From Styela clava (Eukaryota > Chordata > Ascidiacea > Stolidobranchia > Styelidae): DNA of 64,000 nucleotides. Below, one piece after another: positions 51,201-64,000 of the stretch; the stretch's first letter is position 1, and each line of letters opens with the position of its first letter. The stretch lies in the NCBI RefSeq assembly GCF_964204865.1, contig NC_135252.1, positions 13,599,383-13,663,382 on the forward strand, given 5' to 3'. Under the pieces are notes generated by a model, which did not search any database, was not told where the DNA came from, and saw only the letters and a program-made list of their open reading frames with translations. The position numbers and the translations under genes were made by a program.

Positions 51201-51870
51201 ACATTGATGAAATTGAAGAAAAAAACATAAAAATGAATGTTGCATTTTTTAAATATTATTTCAATTAATTTTCTGGACTTCTACATCTCAGTTTTCGTTG
51301 TTTGGGACACACCCTCACCTGCAAAATTGATTTCCAGATGAAGGATACCATTCCGTGTCGTAGATTGAAAATCGCACAATTGCCTCCCATCTATACTTTG
51401 TTCCTGCCATCGAAGTCATGCATTCTGAGAAATATCGAATTAATCGATCTTTGCTTTCGAACATCCTTCTTCGTTTGTGTCCAACATGACATCCTATAAT
51501 ATAAAACACTGGTTACTATTTTGTTTAATATCTTGATGACAATAAGTTGCGATAGCTGTTATAAAACTTCCTTTTGGACAAAGTCATGACATTAATAATT
51601 TTTTTTTGGCTAAAAAAGAGCATAATATGCTGTATAATATCTGACATTTGTTGAATTCATATATGTCCATTATATAGAATTAAATTAGACAAGTGCGTAC
51701 ATGCAAGCCATAGTTACTGTGACAAGACGACTTTGCAAATTATTTTCAATTTTTTATATATAATTTAATTTGTAGTCATAAAATTAACAATACATACCGT
51801 GTGATGCTCCGATAAGATATAATAACGTTGAAGTGAATAAAATAAATCTCATATTTGTTGCCGATTTCAT
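48243..51870 (-). CDS. Gene B: secreted D1 / furin site / Pro-rich linker / M2 protein without WxxW
   Basis: Six exons: 51870-51798, 51493-51319, 50310-50147, 49867-49073, 48943-48754 and 48396-48243 (phases 1, 2, 1, 1, 2), 516 residues. There is a signal peptide at 1-24. D1 (25-137) has GCHVG, YFSEC, the IYDTEWY motif with QFC, DCW and KDC, then an acidic tail. Exon 4 opens with the furin-type site RAKR/A and AISYKDFLVLL, then about 240 residues of Pro/Ser/Thr/His-rich linker. M2 (403-516) has NFC, TQC, SSCQ, RKC, SSC and LLSC in the order of gene A. It ends CAS-stop where gene A continues into WxxW. Alternatively the GT at 48246 is a donor (phase 2) to a distal WxxW exon that I could not find. 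Secreted; function unknown. Confidence 0.7.
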
Positions 51871-52172
51871 ATTGACTATGTTGTATTTGCTGGGTATTTA
51901 TTAATATTAAACTAAAAATTGAATAATTATTAAAAGTAAATAAATTAGTGAAATATATTATATACAAATATTTTTATCAAATACCATGAAAATGTGTAAC
52001 TTGCCTATGTCAGAAACTAAGAACAATGTGTACGATTTACGATTGAAGCCTGATATCTGAAATAGTTACGCTGTAAACCTGATCGTAACACTCGCTCTTT
52101 CCTTAAATAAAATTGCGCCACGGCACCTCACTGTTTCATTTGATTTCTGACTAGACAAACTCGTTTTTGCTA

Positions 52173-52182
52173 AATATATATA
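52173..52182 (-). promoter_or_regulatory. Possible TATA element upstream of gene B
   Basis: TATATATATA on the minus strand about 300 bases upstream of the gene B ATG. The distance would require a longer leader or a 5' untranslated exon. The motif is weak evidence in AT-rich DNA. Confidence 0.2.
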
Positions 52183-52602
52183 TACAGCGTGGAAAAGCCG
52201 CCAACCCTTCTTTGTCAGGATTCATATTTAGTTAAATATATTTTTTGTTTTCATATATTCCTAAACCAACAGCGCCCTTTTTCTAATTATTTTAAATATT
52301 TATTTGATTTAGCCCGATTGTAATTTATCAACAACTTTTTTCCATGTATCAGCCTGTCGAAATATAATTGTTTAAAACAAATTGTTTAAACAATGTTGGT
52401 AAAAAAAATTCGAAGAAATATGAATTTATTCTCGAAATGTCTGATTTGTTTATTTTTTTAAAAATGCGGATCATAAACATCATCGATTGTGGTTAAACAG
52501 ACTTACGTTTTTTAATTGAGTGCAAACTTAGAACACTTTAATTAGAAATATACTCATATTGGAAATAGGTTTTATCATAATATGACATTTACGAACAAAC
52601 CT

Positions 52603-52818
52603 TTAAATGTCCATTTGCCTCCACAAATAAATATAAAAACTATGAGTACATGATAAAATAATGAATACGCATTTTTCCTTTATTTCCTTTGCGTATACAC
52701 TTTGGAAAAAGTCTTTGTAACGTTGAATAACCTCAGCGTTCATGCAACATTCTGACTTGTACACCACTTGAACAATGAAGCTATATTTTTCTTCAACTAT
52801 CAATTGCGTAAATATGAC
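52603..52818 (-). CDS. Possible orphan exon upstream of gene B
   Basis: After the acceptor ATATTGCAG (at 52819) a frame reads VIFTQLIVEEKYSFIVQVVY, then SECC, and a helix-like AEVIQRYKDFFQSVYAKEIKEKC. A GTATTC donor directly after that last cysteine codon is possible; otherwise the frame runs to a stop at 52603. The C-x(20-30)-C spacing with an amphipathic helix recalls parts of D1 and M2 of genes A-C, and it is on the same strand as B and C. It may be a relic of a fourth paralogue. No partner exons were found. Confidence 0.25.
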   Translation of the reverse strand, partial: VIFTQLIVEEKYSFIVQVVYKSECCMNAEVIQRYKDFFQSVYAKEIKEKCVFIILSCTHSFYIYLWRQMDI

Positions 52819-54613
52819 CTGCAATATTTGTCTCATATTTTAATCATTAAGATGTCCAACCACTGTCCGAAAAAGCTTAACTAACCTTTTCAGCGACGAG
52901 TCCGTGTAATTTAGGGCAGTAATTATTTGACAAAAAAAGTTCAAATATTTGAAAAATGGCTTTAGGGCTAAGAACGGTGTGATTATCAATTAAATAGTTT
53001 ATACAAAAAACAAGTTACCTAGAATTTTTTTACCGATGACAATGAATCTTCGTTTCGAAATGAAATTGAAAAAATCGTTTTCAAAATTTGCATGCATGCT
53101 TTTTTCTAATGTTTTAAAGCTGTGCTTTATATAATTTACCACAAATTTTACTTTCAAATATAAATGCTAATTTACTCTTACACCGTGATGACCACGACTT
53201 CAAGTAGAACTAAAATTTTTTTCTTTATATTCTTCTAAACACTAAACTATAAAGTTATACCCAATGTCCAACAGCTTAACTGTACTACAATTCAAAAGTC
53301 GGTCAACTTCAGGTAGCAAAGAAATTTATAAATAATATGAAGCTCTTCAACAATTTACCAATGAACTGGCCCGTAGCAATCAGAACTGCACACGTATGTA
53401 TTTCACTAGTTAAATAACATGTCTCTGTCACATATCAAATAACTTTTAACCCAATTTCTGCATTATCCTCTATTCCGTGCAAATAACAATGTACTTTTCT
53501 ATGCAAATCCTGTATAGTAATGCACGTTTAAAATATTCACTCATTCCTAATGATGATATGACTTAAGATGTTGGCACTATGTAATGTCATTTTGAACTGA
53601 TTTCTGATTAATAATCATATATTAAATATTTGTTCATTGTAAACTAATTTACACACGGATTAATAAATAATACGATCATGTCTGCACAAGTTTGATCCCT
53701 CACAATTCGATACCTTACGCACGGTTTCGTGATTGCGTATACGTCAAAACGTAAGGGTTGTTTCCGGAAGAAATTAATGGCGCATCATGCGACGTCAGCT
53801 TTTCTTTTAAATTTATTATTACATATTTTTAAAATTTGCATATTTTTATTCATACAAGCCTAAGATCAAAAGAAGCACCACTGACCAGAATATCACTAAT
53901 TAAGATTATTTTGAGATAAAAGAATATTTTGAATAAAGCCCACATTCCATAAGGCATGAGTATTTGTATTAAGCGTTGATTGGGAATCTTTCATCACTCA
54001 GTCGGTTGAAATCAAATATAATTCTGTATCACAAATATACAAATATAAATTCATAATTGAATATTTAATAGTAACGTACACTTATGTTCACTATGAGTGC
54101 ATGGATAACCTTATGTAGAAAGCGTGGGTTTACTGCTAGTTCTACACGCCCAATTGGATCTAAAATGTAATCCGGCTTACCCAATCAAAATAAAGGAAAT
54201 AAAATAAAAACAGTTCAGATATGAAATTCTTGCATTCAGCTTATGGGTATGTCTGTTCTATCGAATACATCGCAATGGCTGTGCTCTTGTATAGTCTTTA
54301 GTGGTTGATTTCACGTAGGCGTTTATTAAGTTATGTGGTCGTCAACTGACAAATTACTTATTAATCTCCGGGTAGAATCATTCTTAAGGTAGAATAACAA
54401 TTTAGTTGGTTTTTGTTTCCAAGAAATTGAAAGGATTAAAAGTTCATCGCTATATGCAGAAGACATAGTTTTTATGTTTCATCGCTAGGTAGTGATATTT
54501 ATGTATTTACATTTTTTCAAATAAATACTCTTATCGGATGTCTAAATAATTGCCTCATTCCGAAGTATTATTGATACATTGTATACAATTTTTTTCATTT
54601 AGATGACACTGTA

Positions 54614-54690
54614 TCAGTGGTTCCAAACCTTTTTTTCAAGCGATAAATGTTTTTTAAAAAAATGAATTTTGTAAAATCTCGCGACCCAAG
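54614..54690. mobile_element. Single hAT-like end
   Basis: ATCAGTGGTTCCAAACCTTT followed by TTTTCAAGCG and further on TCGCGACCC is a typical hAT terminus (CAGTGGTTC-CAAACC). The opposite end was not located, so the extent is unknown. Confidence 0.4.
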
Positions 54691-57600
54691 AATATACCGA
54701 AATACTAGGCGGTATGTAATGCTTATGCCTTATATGATCACTAATATGAAACAACCATTTTTACATAAAATTTATTTTCCCAAAAAATCTACTTAAAGTG
54801 AGAGGGCTGAGCTCATCTGCCATAAGCGAATTTTTGATATTATGGCGTTGCTATAAGCAAAATAGATGCTGCCTCGTTTTTACGCTGTTATATTTTTCAT
54901 ATATGAAATTACTATTGAGCAACACTCACAACACACACAAATAGAGAACGAAAAATAAAATTTACTCGAAAAAAAAACAGTAAAAAAAGCGGCTCAAGAA
55001 AATTGCACCAGGCATCGTAATTCTGATGAAACACAGCCGATATCACCTCTATACAGCAAAATTTGTTAGATAATTTGGCTCAACTAATACTAAGTCATCA
55101 CTACAAAATTTACTGCAGAATCTCATTAGCTCATTTTCGAAGCATTTCCACAAGGAGCACTTTCGTTAATTGAGACCTTCAATTTGCTTCACCTCAATTG
55201 CAGGTTTTGACTTCGTTCTGCACTTGAAAACCACAACCGCATTACCGGATACAAATCCTCAGATTAAAGCACCATATCAAAGCATACTATACAAATTTCA
55301 ACTCCAATTTTGCAAATTAAAAGGCATTTGTTTGCTCGTTAGATGCTTTGCCTTCAAAGATCCGACCCGACAAACTTCGATTCTGTGCACGATCAACTTG
55401 GGGTGCTACATAATTCAGCATTTTCAATGCATTAAAAAAATCTGCTTTTACATGATTGATTACATTCAATTATATTAGGGGTAGGAATTTAATTAGTATA
55501 AATTCCACATAACGAATTTCAGTCTAACATATCGTCTTTGTTTTTTGGAGAAGTTCGTGACAATTTTTCACGTAATTATTTTTAAATGCTGCGGAACGTT
55601 CGTTATTAAAATACTTTATCATGAACTTTTTTGAACTGTTGGACTTGACGCGCAAACTACAACTATTCAACGTTTATGTTTTCCATTTTTAATATAATCG
55701 AGTTATGATGCAGTCAAGCTCTACTGTATATGTGCGCGACAAATATATTCTTAATTTATTTCGTGGCAGCACTCAAGTTATCATTTCTCTTCCAGGAGTC
55801 CAGGCATCTAACGTCCTCGTTTTTATGGAATGCACAGTTTCATACCAGTAAGAGTTCATTAAATTACTTAATTTTTATCAGATAATTTTCTAGTTGTGAC
55901 TTCTTTAAATTCAGGGCATCAAAAAAAGGTTTCTCTAGTTTGAGTCTGTGTAGATGCCTCGTTTCCAATTGAGCTTGGAGAAATTCAATGAGTGTGTGTA
56001 AACAAATTTCATTAGATCAAAAATTTCCCATAAATTCGAGATAAGTGTCTCGGTAATTAACCGGTACATTGTATTTGCAAATTTCCATTTTTGGTTTTCT
56101 CTGGATCTTTCATTTCTGATTATCCCATTAGCAGGTACTAATATAAACAATGTATGCCAAAATTTTAATAATAATTTTTATTATATTTAGTATGTAGCAT
56201 TCCAATTTCCTACCGCTCGGGAGTATATGCAGAGAATAACCATTATCTCGAGCTTATTCTGCTAAACTAGTTGAAGTTTAATTTTAATGATTCTGGGAAT
56301 ATGAGGTCAAACATGCATTCGTTTTAGCTCAACTACCAATTAGAAATGACCAAACCTGCTGCTTTTCACCTTTGTCACGAGATATCGTTCATATTAGTAT
56401 GAAAATTCGGCGTAATTGCCTTGATGTGATAATTTGGCACTGATAAAGACAGACGTAAAGTCGCGCATTTGACCTTACGCCAACGCGATAAATGTAATAA
56501 ATTTGTCATTTAGTGCAATTAAAGTTAAGTTAAAATATAGGGGTTTATGTTAATGAAAGAAAAATCACACAAAGAATTCAGTACTGTCGTATTGGTAAAT
56601 TCTTTGAACTAATTTAATTTCAAATTCACCGTTCATTGATTTATTCAAACAAGAATTTTGAGACAAGATTATTACAGCGAAGTATCTTTCTAGTTGAAAA
56701 TTGCCATTGCCAAGCAGAATTTTAGACAATATATATTTATATACGTTAATCATAATTTATTGTAAGCCTAGAATATTAGGACAATATTGGCAATTTCTAT
56801 TTTTAAACACAAGCAACCCAAACAATAGATTTTTCCTCGCAAAATACTAACGTAGAATGCAATGCAAAATATGTAACATTCTCATAATTTTAATAACATT
56901 GACTCATGAACTATGTTATCGTATTATTTTAATCAAAATTTCCAAAAGTTTTATCTCGACAAACTCGACAAACAATGTAATAAAATAATATGTCCTGTTT
57001 ATTGTTGTGAATGTAATTGCGATCATTCAATAGCATGTTAAAATTGAAATACTCAAAACGGGTTATTTTTCAGAAAAATCAGCCTAATTAAATAAAACAT
57101 TGAACATTTAAATACTTTCGTTTAATTATCTACTACCCAAGTCCGAAAATTGTAGATGAAAGTATTTTAATTCTCAAATTTCAAATAATATTTTATTGCT
57201 TCAAGTTGCGTACATGACTGCATTCCATATTTCAAATTTTGCTTAAACCGGTTCTTGGATGTGCTATTTCAGTATCAACCAATTTAAACCAGAATTAGCA
57301 ATGAAATACTATAAATAAATTACTAACTAGTACGACGACGTTAAATTGAAATACCAGTACTGTTCGGATATCAATGTGGTTTCGATATAACTCATACAAA
57401 AAGAACGGCCTTTGCCTGGCACAGTTTGTTTCACCGATGCCGAGTTTCCTACAGTGGATCAATTGGATAACTGAATGTTATGAGAAAATATTTTCTAGCA
57501 TTTCGCGTATTAAATGAAATAATGTATGGCATCATGAATTCTTTCCTACCCCACTTAAAATTTTGATTTTGAATGCGGCCTTGTGGTCAAAACTAGAATT

Positions 57601-58381
57601 TTTCAAACAGCTACTCATAGGTAAATTATGAAGTATATTATGAGCGATGACTATGATTTTGTCACGACTTATAAACAGACTGGAACCGCAATGTCGCATT
57701 GTTCAAATGGATGGTATGAATCAAATTTGGGTCAAAATGTCAAATTTATATTTTGAACATAAAATTTACACATATTTTAGGGAATTAGCTTATTTGATGC
57801 ACGAAACTAAAAAAAAGTATCTGGTATGTTTATGGTTGGATATATTATATTTGCATATAGATTCAGATAACTGATGAACTCAACTGATGAAAATCGGTGT
57901 GAATTTACAAAATTCAATTGATGGTATATTTTCAAACTTTTAATAGAGTATTCGTCATTCAATTTAGAAATGTTGGACTGATATTTAATGTTAAATTCCC
58001 CCACTGCAATAAGTCATTTGTAAATTAAAAAAACAAACACATCGCTCCAGAGTCTATAATTTTTCTAAATATAAAAATATTATACAATTAATTCAATTGT
58101 TCGCGAATTGCAAAAATATTATTTTTACGGCTCCATACCCCTTGAAGTCGAGTTCATGTCGGGCAAAGTTCTCCTATTATTAACATGACAAGTTTATAAT
58201 GAAAATCTAATTGTATTCAGTAGGGTCACGAGATTACCAATGAACTCATAATTATTAATTGAGCGTAGCACGCAAACACCCGTAACAATATCTCGCGTAT
58301 GTTCGATTTAATATATTGAACTTGTGAAATGACTGTTTTACAAAAGATTTTCAAAAACCGCGCATTTGGGTATGTAATTTG

Positions 58382-58490
58382 TCACAGTAGACTGCCGGTA
58401 CCGCCACCTTTATGACATCTGACCGCGAAGGCGAAGCCGCTACAAGGTGCACAATTTTTAATATAGATGGCGTCATCGCACACAACAAAC
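58382..58490. repeat. Dispersed repeat, copy 2
   Basis: CACAGTAGACTGCCGGTACC, GCGAAGCCGC, ACAAGGTGCACAATTTTT and GGCGTCATCGCACA repeat the words of 36043-36180 in the same order and orientation. The shorter spacing shows that indels separate the copies. Confidence 0.6.
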
Positions 58491-61400
58491 ATATCCCGTA
58501 GAGTCCACAGAAAAATAAAAAAGTAAAGCCAGCTACTGAAACATACAATCTTTAATCACTAAAAATACCAATGCAATTGATCAAGTGGTTCAACAACAAG
58601 AATTATAACAATAAAAACATAATTACAAAACGATCTATCTGTATGATCACTCGGTGTCAAATAATTTAGTTGAAAGTTTCATTTGACAAGGGTGAGTGAT
58701 AGCTGATTATGCATTATAGAAGCATTTATGGGTTTGAAAGACATGGAAAGACTTTAGCTGTGTCCTGGCAAACTAGTTTACTTTACAAGTGGAAAATACT
58801 CATCAAGTGTGATTTAAAAAGCTTGTGATTAGTTTAAGAACGCACCTGTCTCGTGTAGGTATGATCAATGTTAATCTGTTCCCGGGTTTGTTAGTACCGT
58901 CAATTCATCTGACTGATGTAATGATAAGATCTAATTTAATTAATCGGACACTTATGTTAATAACTGCTTTGTGGCGTCGTTACAAAAGGCCACAACGCTA
59001 CTTCGCACGAACAAGAAGTTTCGTCTCTGGTAACTTAGTTCGTCAATACTTTTTGCTAACGTAAAATTACGATTATGGGATGCCTGGTTTGGTGGAATGA
59101 TTTTAGAACCTCTTTAGCTTTTTGTCCATTGTTAATGTCCACAATGAGATACTACAACAGAGTAACAGTGTTATAGAAATCCAAAAACCATGTTTTGAAC
59201 GAAACTTTGTTTACTAATTTTAACTCATGCCCGAATCTGACCTAGAAAAAAATCGGCCGACTTCTAGCATTTGATAGTGTTTTTATTTCATCGCTTTTAT
59301 AAAATTTGTAATGATCTTGAACTAGATATCATCTAGCTTTCCAAACACTCTAATAAAAAATGTCACGGTAATGAAATTACTTATTTAAACTGGGGTTATA
59401 ATCATTTCTAACTGACAGAGTAATTGTGTGTACAAAGAGTAAATCAAAGCAAACTATGCATCTCTTACGGATTGTATAGCTGATAATATCTCTGCAAATG
59501 TGTATATTTTCATAAGGTTATAAAAGGGCAATAATTTTCCATTTTGTACACATGTTTTGGGGAGATATAAAACCGAAAAGACAGATAAACATGGTAATTT
59601 TTTTAATCAAATAACGAATAATAGTATTTCAATCGATTTGAGCAAAGCAAAATGAAAGGTTATTGAACACAGCTATTGTATATTTTAATGAAGAGAAAAG
59701 CATTGAAAATTACACGATAAATTCAGTTCAGTTTTGAACTATATCAAATTTGGTTTAGATAGCTATTTTTAATTATACTGGTCAAATACATTTGCTAGTT
59801 TTCACTTTAGATTGTACAACAAAGCAGAGTAATTTTAGAGACCTAAAATAAGTGAAAAAAGGTTCGAAATTTTAAAATACTACTAAATAATATTTTTAAT
59901 TGGTAGTCCAATCAATATATAATATTGCGCATGACAAAAATGTATATGCATAATATTATTTCTCTCAAACGATAGAGAATGGATATGGTCATCGAGTATG
60001 ATTATAAAAACAAAATAAAGAACACAGAAAAAACATTAGAAGACCATCTTCTGCAAAGAAGCTCGTTTTCATTCCCTGTGCTATTATATCATTCTGACTT
60101 TACAAACAGCTCTATTTAAACAAGATAATGGTTACAGACTAATGTTGATTATTCTTAGAATAGAAGTAAGATTGTAAACCGAGGAGAGAAATGCATCAAA
60201 ATTTCACGAAAGCATGTGGATTAAACCACCGACCCGCCCATAAACAAACAAATTAGACCAGTCTATGCCATAATTTCGATAATAGAAGGGATTAATTTGT
60301 GCGCATGTTAATCGTTTTATAGACGATTAATTCAGAATTAGGTCATGTTAAATTTCACTCTGACCAAATTAAGAAGCTTAGTCGTGTGAGCAAAATAATT
60401 ATCCATGCTACTACAGATATCGTGCACTACATAGAAGCCAAACAAACTTTAAATACAAGTATTTACTTACAGTAACACCATATATATACTCATGAGGTAA
60501 TTGCTTGGGTCCTCCACTTTTTCATAATAATCGTGATTTAAAAAAAATTGTAATGCAATATATTGAAAAATATTTAAGACAATATTGCTTCGTTTTTTCA
60601 TCTTGGATTTAACAATCGTAAAACCTATAATCAAGCTTTGTGAATAAAACTCTATTATATATATATATATGTAATTATGTCTTTTATTCATAATCAAAAT
60701 AAATTTTGCTAAATAATTTCTTTTTTAATGAAGCAGATATGGTGTTTAATTATGTTCAGTATTGCGTAATAGTTGAAATATTAATTTATTCATTCATCTA
60801 ATAATCGCTGAAAAAACATTATTACTCGACTATAAGTAATACAGCCAGTCATAAACAAACGAATCATAAAAAATGACAAATCGTCTCGTCTATAAATTAG
60901 GCGTCTCTATCGGGTATAAAAAGTATTTGATTGAGTCGATAATATTACCCGAATTTTACATATGATTCCTCTGTGGTTAGACCATCTGGCAAAAATTGAA
61001 ACTAGAGGTTTTTTAAAGATAGAAGTTTGAAATGGAAATAAATAACATGTCTTCATTTCAGGCATCAGCAAAATATTGCAAATAATATGACAAGTTATCA
61101 TACAATAAATTCATTATGATCACACAAACATAACGAGTCAATTTAATTAGCAGAAAACTGTTAAAATAGTTTAAAGTTAGATGAAAATATTTTCTCCTTT
61201 CTAATCTGTTTTACAATTGGTCAAGTCAGGTTAAAAACGACACACCCCTCATAATAGAACCCTCAAACTTGAGACGCGGTTCTTCGACTCTCTGGGAAGG
61301 ATAGGTTAGTCTAATGCTTGATGTGTTAGCGCAACTAACAGGATTTTGAGGATAGTTAAATCCATACATAAAAATAAAATATTTATACAATAAATCAAAA

Positions 61401-64000
61401 CAGTCAATTTCTGAGTTAAATTTATTGTTCATTACCATTTAATTAGCAGTTTCTGGAACGTATATTTCGTAATATTGTATGTCAAATATTACCTAAAAAT
61501 TGAATCGTTCAACATAAGATTTTAAAAATCCAAAAAGAAATAACCGCAAGAATTTAATAAACAAAAGCCGCTTTCAACACGATTATGTGTGTAACGAATT
61601 TATTCTATAATCATTTATCAGTGAGTTAGTGATACAGGTTCAACATCATTAGATAATATTTTAAAGAAAGTTTCATGTCGAAGCTATGAAATAACGAATT
61701 TCTGACATAGCAAGTTCAGAAAATTTTTGAATTTTTCATTCTAATTCTGATGTCTCACTCCATCTAACGACTCCGTTGGGTTTTAAGATACCACGATCAG
61801 TATTGTGGGCGGTATCAGACAAATTTATGATGGACTGTGATCCAACTATCGCGAGTTTTAAATGCCGAACGTCTATCTCAAGTTTATTATTGTCAAATTA
61901 TACATTTAAATACAAATAGCTATAGATCTTAACTACTGATACATGCGTTCTCGGAGTTACATATGATTCGAAATTAATGAGCATGAAATATGTGGTACGC
62001 TTAAAAAAGATAAAGTTATAAGTTTATAGCCACAAAGGAGCAGATCTCATTCTACATTATACCTGACGCAGCTAGACGATGATCCAAAAAAAGCTTGGAA
62101 AAACTTAGAACGAAATTGTGTTTTTCTGTGGATTTTCATTCTGATCTTCTGAATTATTCAAAACACTAACACGCTGATATGATAAAATAAATGAATATTA
62201 ATTATTGTTTACTTTTTTTATGTAAAGTATTAATAATAATCACGTCGGAACATAGTACATGTTTCAAACTTTCTCCGCTTCCTGGTGCAATTAATCTATA
62301 TGTCAACCTTTCCAGACGACAATTTTACGATGATAAATTACCATTCGACTAATCTGTCAATATAATTGAGCCATTAATTTCTGGACAAAATGTCATCTTG
62401 CCTGCAAGAACCAGTTGACGCATTCACCACAGTCTAGACTCAATGCAGGTGAGACAAACCCTGCATAATCCATTAAGAATATTTTACATTCTGTAAGAAT
62501 TCATATCAGTAATGTCGCAAACAAATATTACGATTACACCTAACGAGATTTTCTGGCAATCAAATTGATCACTTTTTCAAGAACCTCGGAGATATTGTCG
62601 TGTTTTATATCTCCACGGAAATGTAATTTCTGCTACAATTTCTAAGATATAAAGAAACTAATGTCACGTGTAAGAAACTAGGTCAAAGCTTAATCAGGGC
62701 AAATTTCTTAACGTAATGACGGTGAACATTCGAGGAAGAAATTAGGAAATTGCAAAATATTACACAAACTCGAAACTTCATACAAGAACGCGACGCGAAA
62801 ATCCATCATGATATCTCAATAAATACATTTTATTACCCTAGATATTGTCTAAATTTTCGACCTCACCCGTATTGTATTTTTCTGCATTGGCAAATTCTCG
62901 CCCGTATTCGAGTTTTAATGACTAATTTTTTGCCGACAAATAGAGAACAAAACTGGTTTTACATCATCAATTACGTCAAATACGCGAAACTAATCACTTA
63001 AAACAATATATATTTTAATGTCGCATATTAAAAAAGTATTACCTGCGCAAACAAAACCGAATCGAAATAATATTGCCGTAAAAGGGAAATATTAGTTCCA
63101 ACCATAACATTGCGTTATCATGGGACAAAGTTTCGCCGAAAATCACTACGTGACAGTTATTAGGGAAGAGAAGCCAAATTTGGCACTGTCGTGAGCTGGC
63201 CATTCCAAAAGCTCATCTGTTATGGCCAATGAACTGAAGGACGGCAGTCGACACTGCTGCATAAAGGTGTAAAATAATTGATATTTAGTCAACTCTCTGC
63301 ATTCCAATAAAAAGAGATTTTAAAATTTAAATGAATGTTTTATGAATCAGACCAACAATAATTCTTAAAGCTGAAAAGTAAATAGCATTTGAAACGATTT
63401 TACACTAAAATAATTGAGAAACTAAACAAGTTCTCGAAATATTTTTGCATTTACTAAAACTTGCTTTGCTGGATTCCAGAATCGGAATCAAACCAGGCAT
63501 TTAAAGATATTATATATCTATTCGGTTGTGTAATTTCTTTTTCTGTGATCAAAAAAAGGTTTAACAATTTTTTTTTAAATTTGGAAATGGTAATTTGGAA
63601 GTATAATGTCAGTATACAAACATGGAAGCCGTTTCGAATTATTGTTTGTCATACGTAATGTATTTTGAGCAAATGTATATGCCGATATTTGGTGCAAGCA
63701 GTCGATTGTTTCGTCATACACAAGATTCGTCATACAAACGTCACCAAAAATATAGAACATACTTGTTAACGTAAGCAAAACAAACTAAATCAATCACTTG
63801 AATAAATGTATTTCTACTATTTATTTATACATAAGATTCGAATAACATTTTGTACCTAAATAATAAACCATAAATATACGCTTTGCGTGAGTTATCGTTA
63901 GATATTGGTAAAAGTAAACATTTTGTAATTTGATGATATACGTAATGTGTTCTGCTCGATATATATTGCGTAAACTACGTAAACGTTACGCAAATGAATG

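Larger units (their letters stand above)
52837..64000. other. Gene-free AT-rich stretch
   Basis: No splice-supported gene. The only recognised structures are a hAT-like end at 54614 and a dispersed repeat at 58382-58490. Short open frames here mostly lack an ATG and a usable splice context. Confidence 0.45.

Noticed and set aside
58825..59064. Basic 79-codon plus-strand frame, considered as another cationic peptide
   Set aside because: GTG start, no signal peptide and no splice context; isolated in a gene-free stretch.
62750..63001. 83-codon plus-strand frame
   Set aside because: TTG start, random-looking composition and no exon boundaries.

Overview
This window is AT-rich animal DNA, not bacterial: there are no operons, open frames are short, and the coding signal appears only as exons with clean GT..AG junctions that join in matching phase. 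The secreted cysteine-rich and EGF-like proteins, the moderately compact introns, the tRNA-derived SINE, the many hAT/piggyBac-like remnants, and a small cationic secreted precursor of ascidian host-defence type suggest an invertebrate. A tunicate is my best guess, but the sequence does not prove it. All gene models below were assembled by hand from splice sites and frame continuity; no transcript or database evidence was available.

Layout. (1) 456-2912, minus: the 5' end of a secreted EGF-repeat gene with four phase-1 exons, running off the left edge. (2) About 3-21.4 kb: gene-poor, with transposon remnants: hAT-like elements at 8101-8625 and 9983-10464, a piggyBac-like carcass at 14480-16642 with a SINE inside it, and a 203-bp MITE at 20540-20742, plus several local tandem duplications. 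(3) 21957-25174, plus: a complete five-coding-exon gene for a 185-residue secreted, highly basic precursor with a glycine-spaced cationic amphipathic N-terminal segment. (4) 26811-51870: a cluster of three paralogous genes (A plus; C and B minus) for secreted proteins with a five-cysteine N-terminal domain, a dibasic furin-type site with a low-complexity linker, a six-cysteine helical module and, in A and C, a C-terminal WxxW (mucin/CILP-type) domain. I do not recognise the N-terminal domain or the module; this family is the most interesting content of the window. (5) About 52-64 kb: AT-rich, essentially gene-free; one possible orphan exon (near 52.7 kb), one hAT-like end and one dispersed repeat.

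How the parts relate. The basic precursor and gene A are neighbours on the same strand 1.6 kb apart. A and C are convergent, and B and C are tandem on the minus strand, consistent with local duplication and inversion. All four products carry signal peptides and three carry furin-type sites, so the 21-52 kb region is a secretory gene cluster. A host-defence or mucus/tunic-matrix role is inference only. Transposons account for most of intron 3 of gene A (including one element nested inside another) and most of the last intron of the basic-precursor gene.
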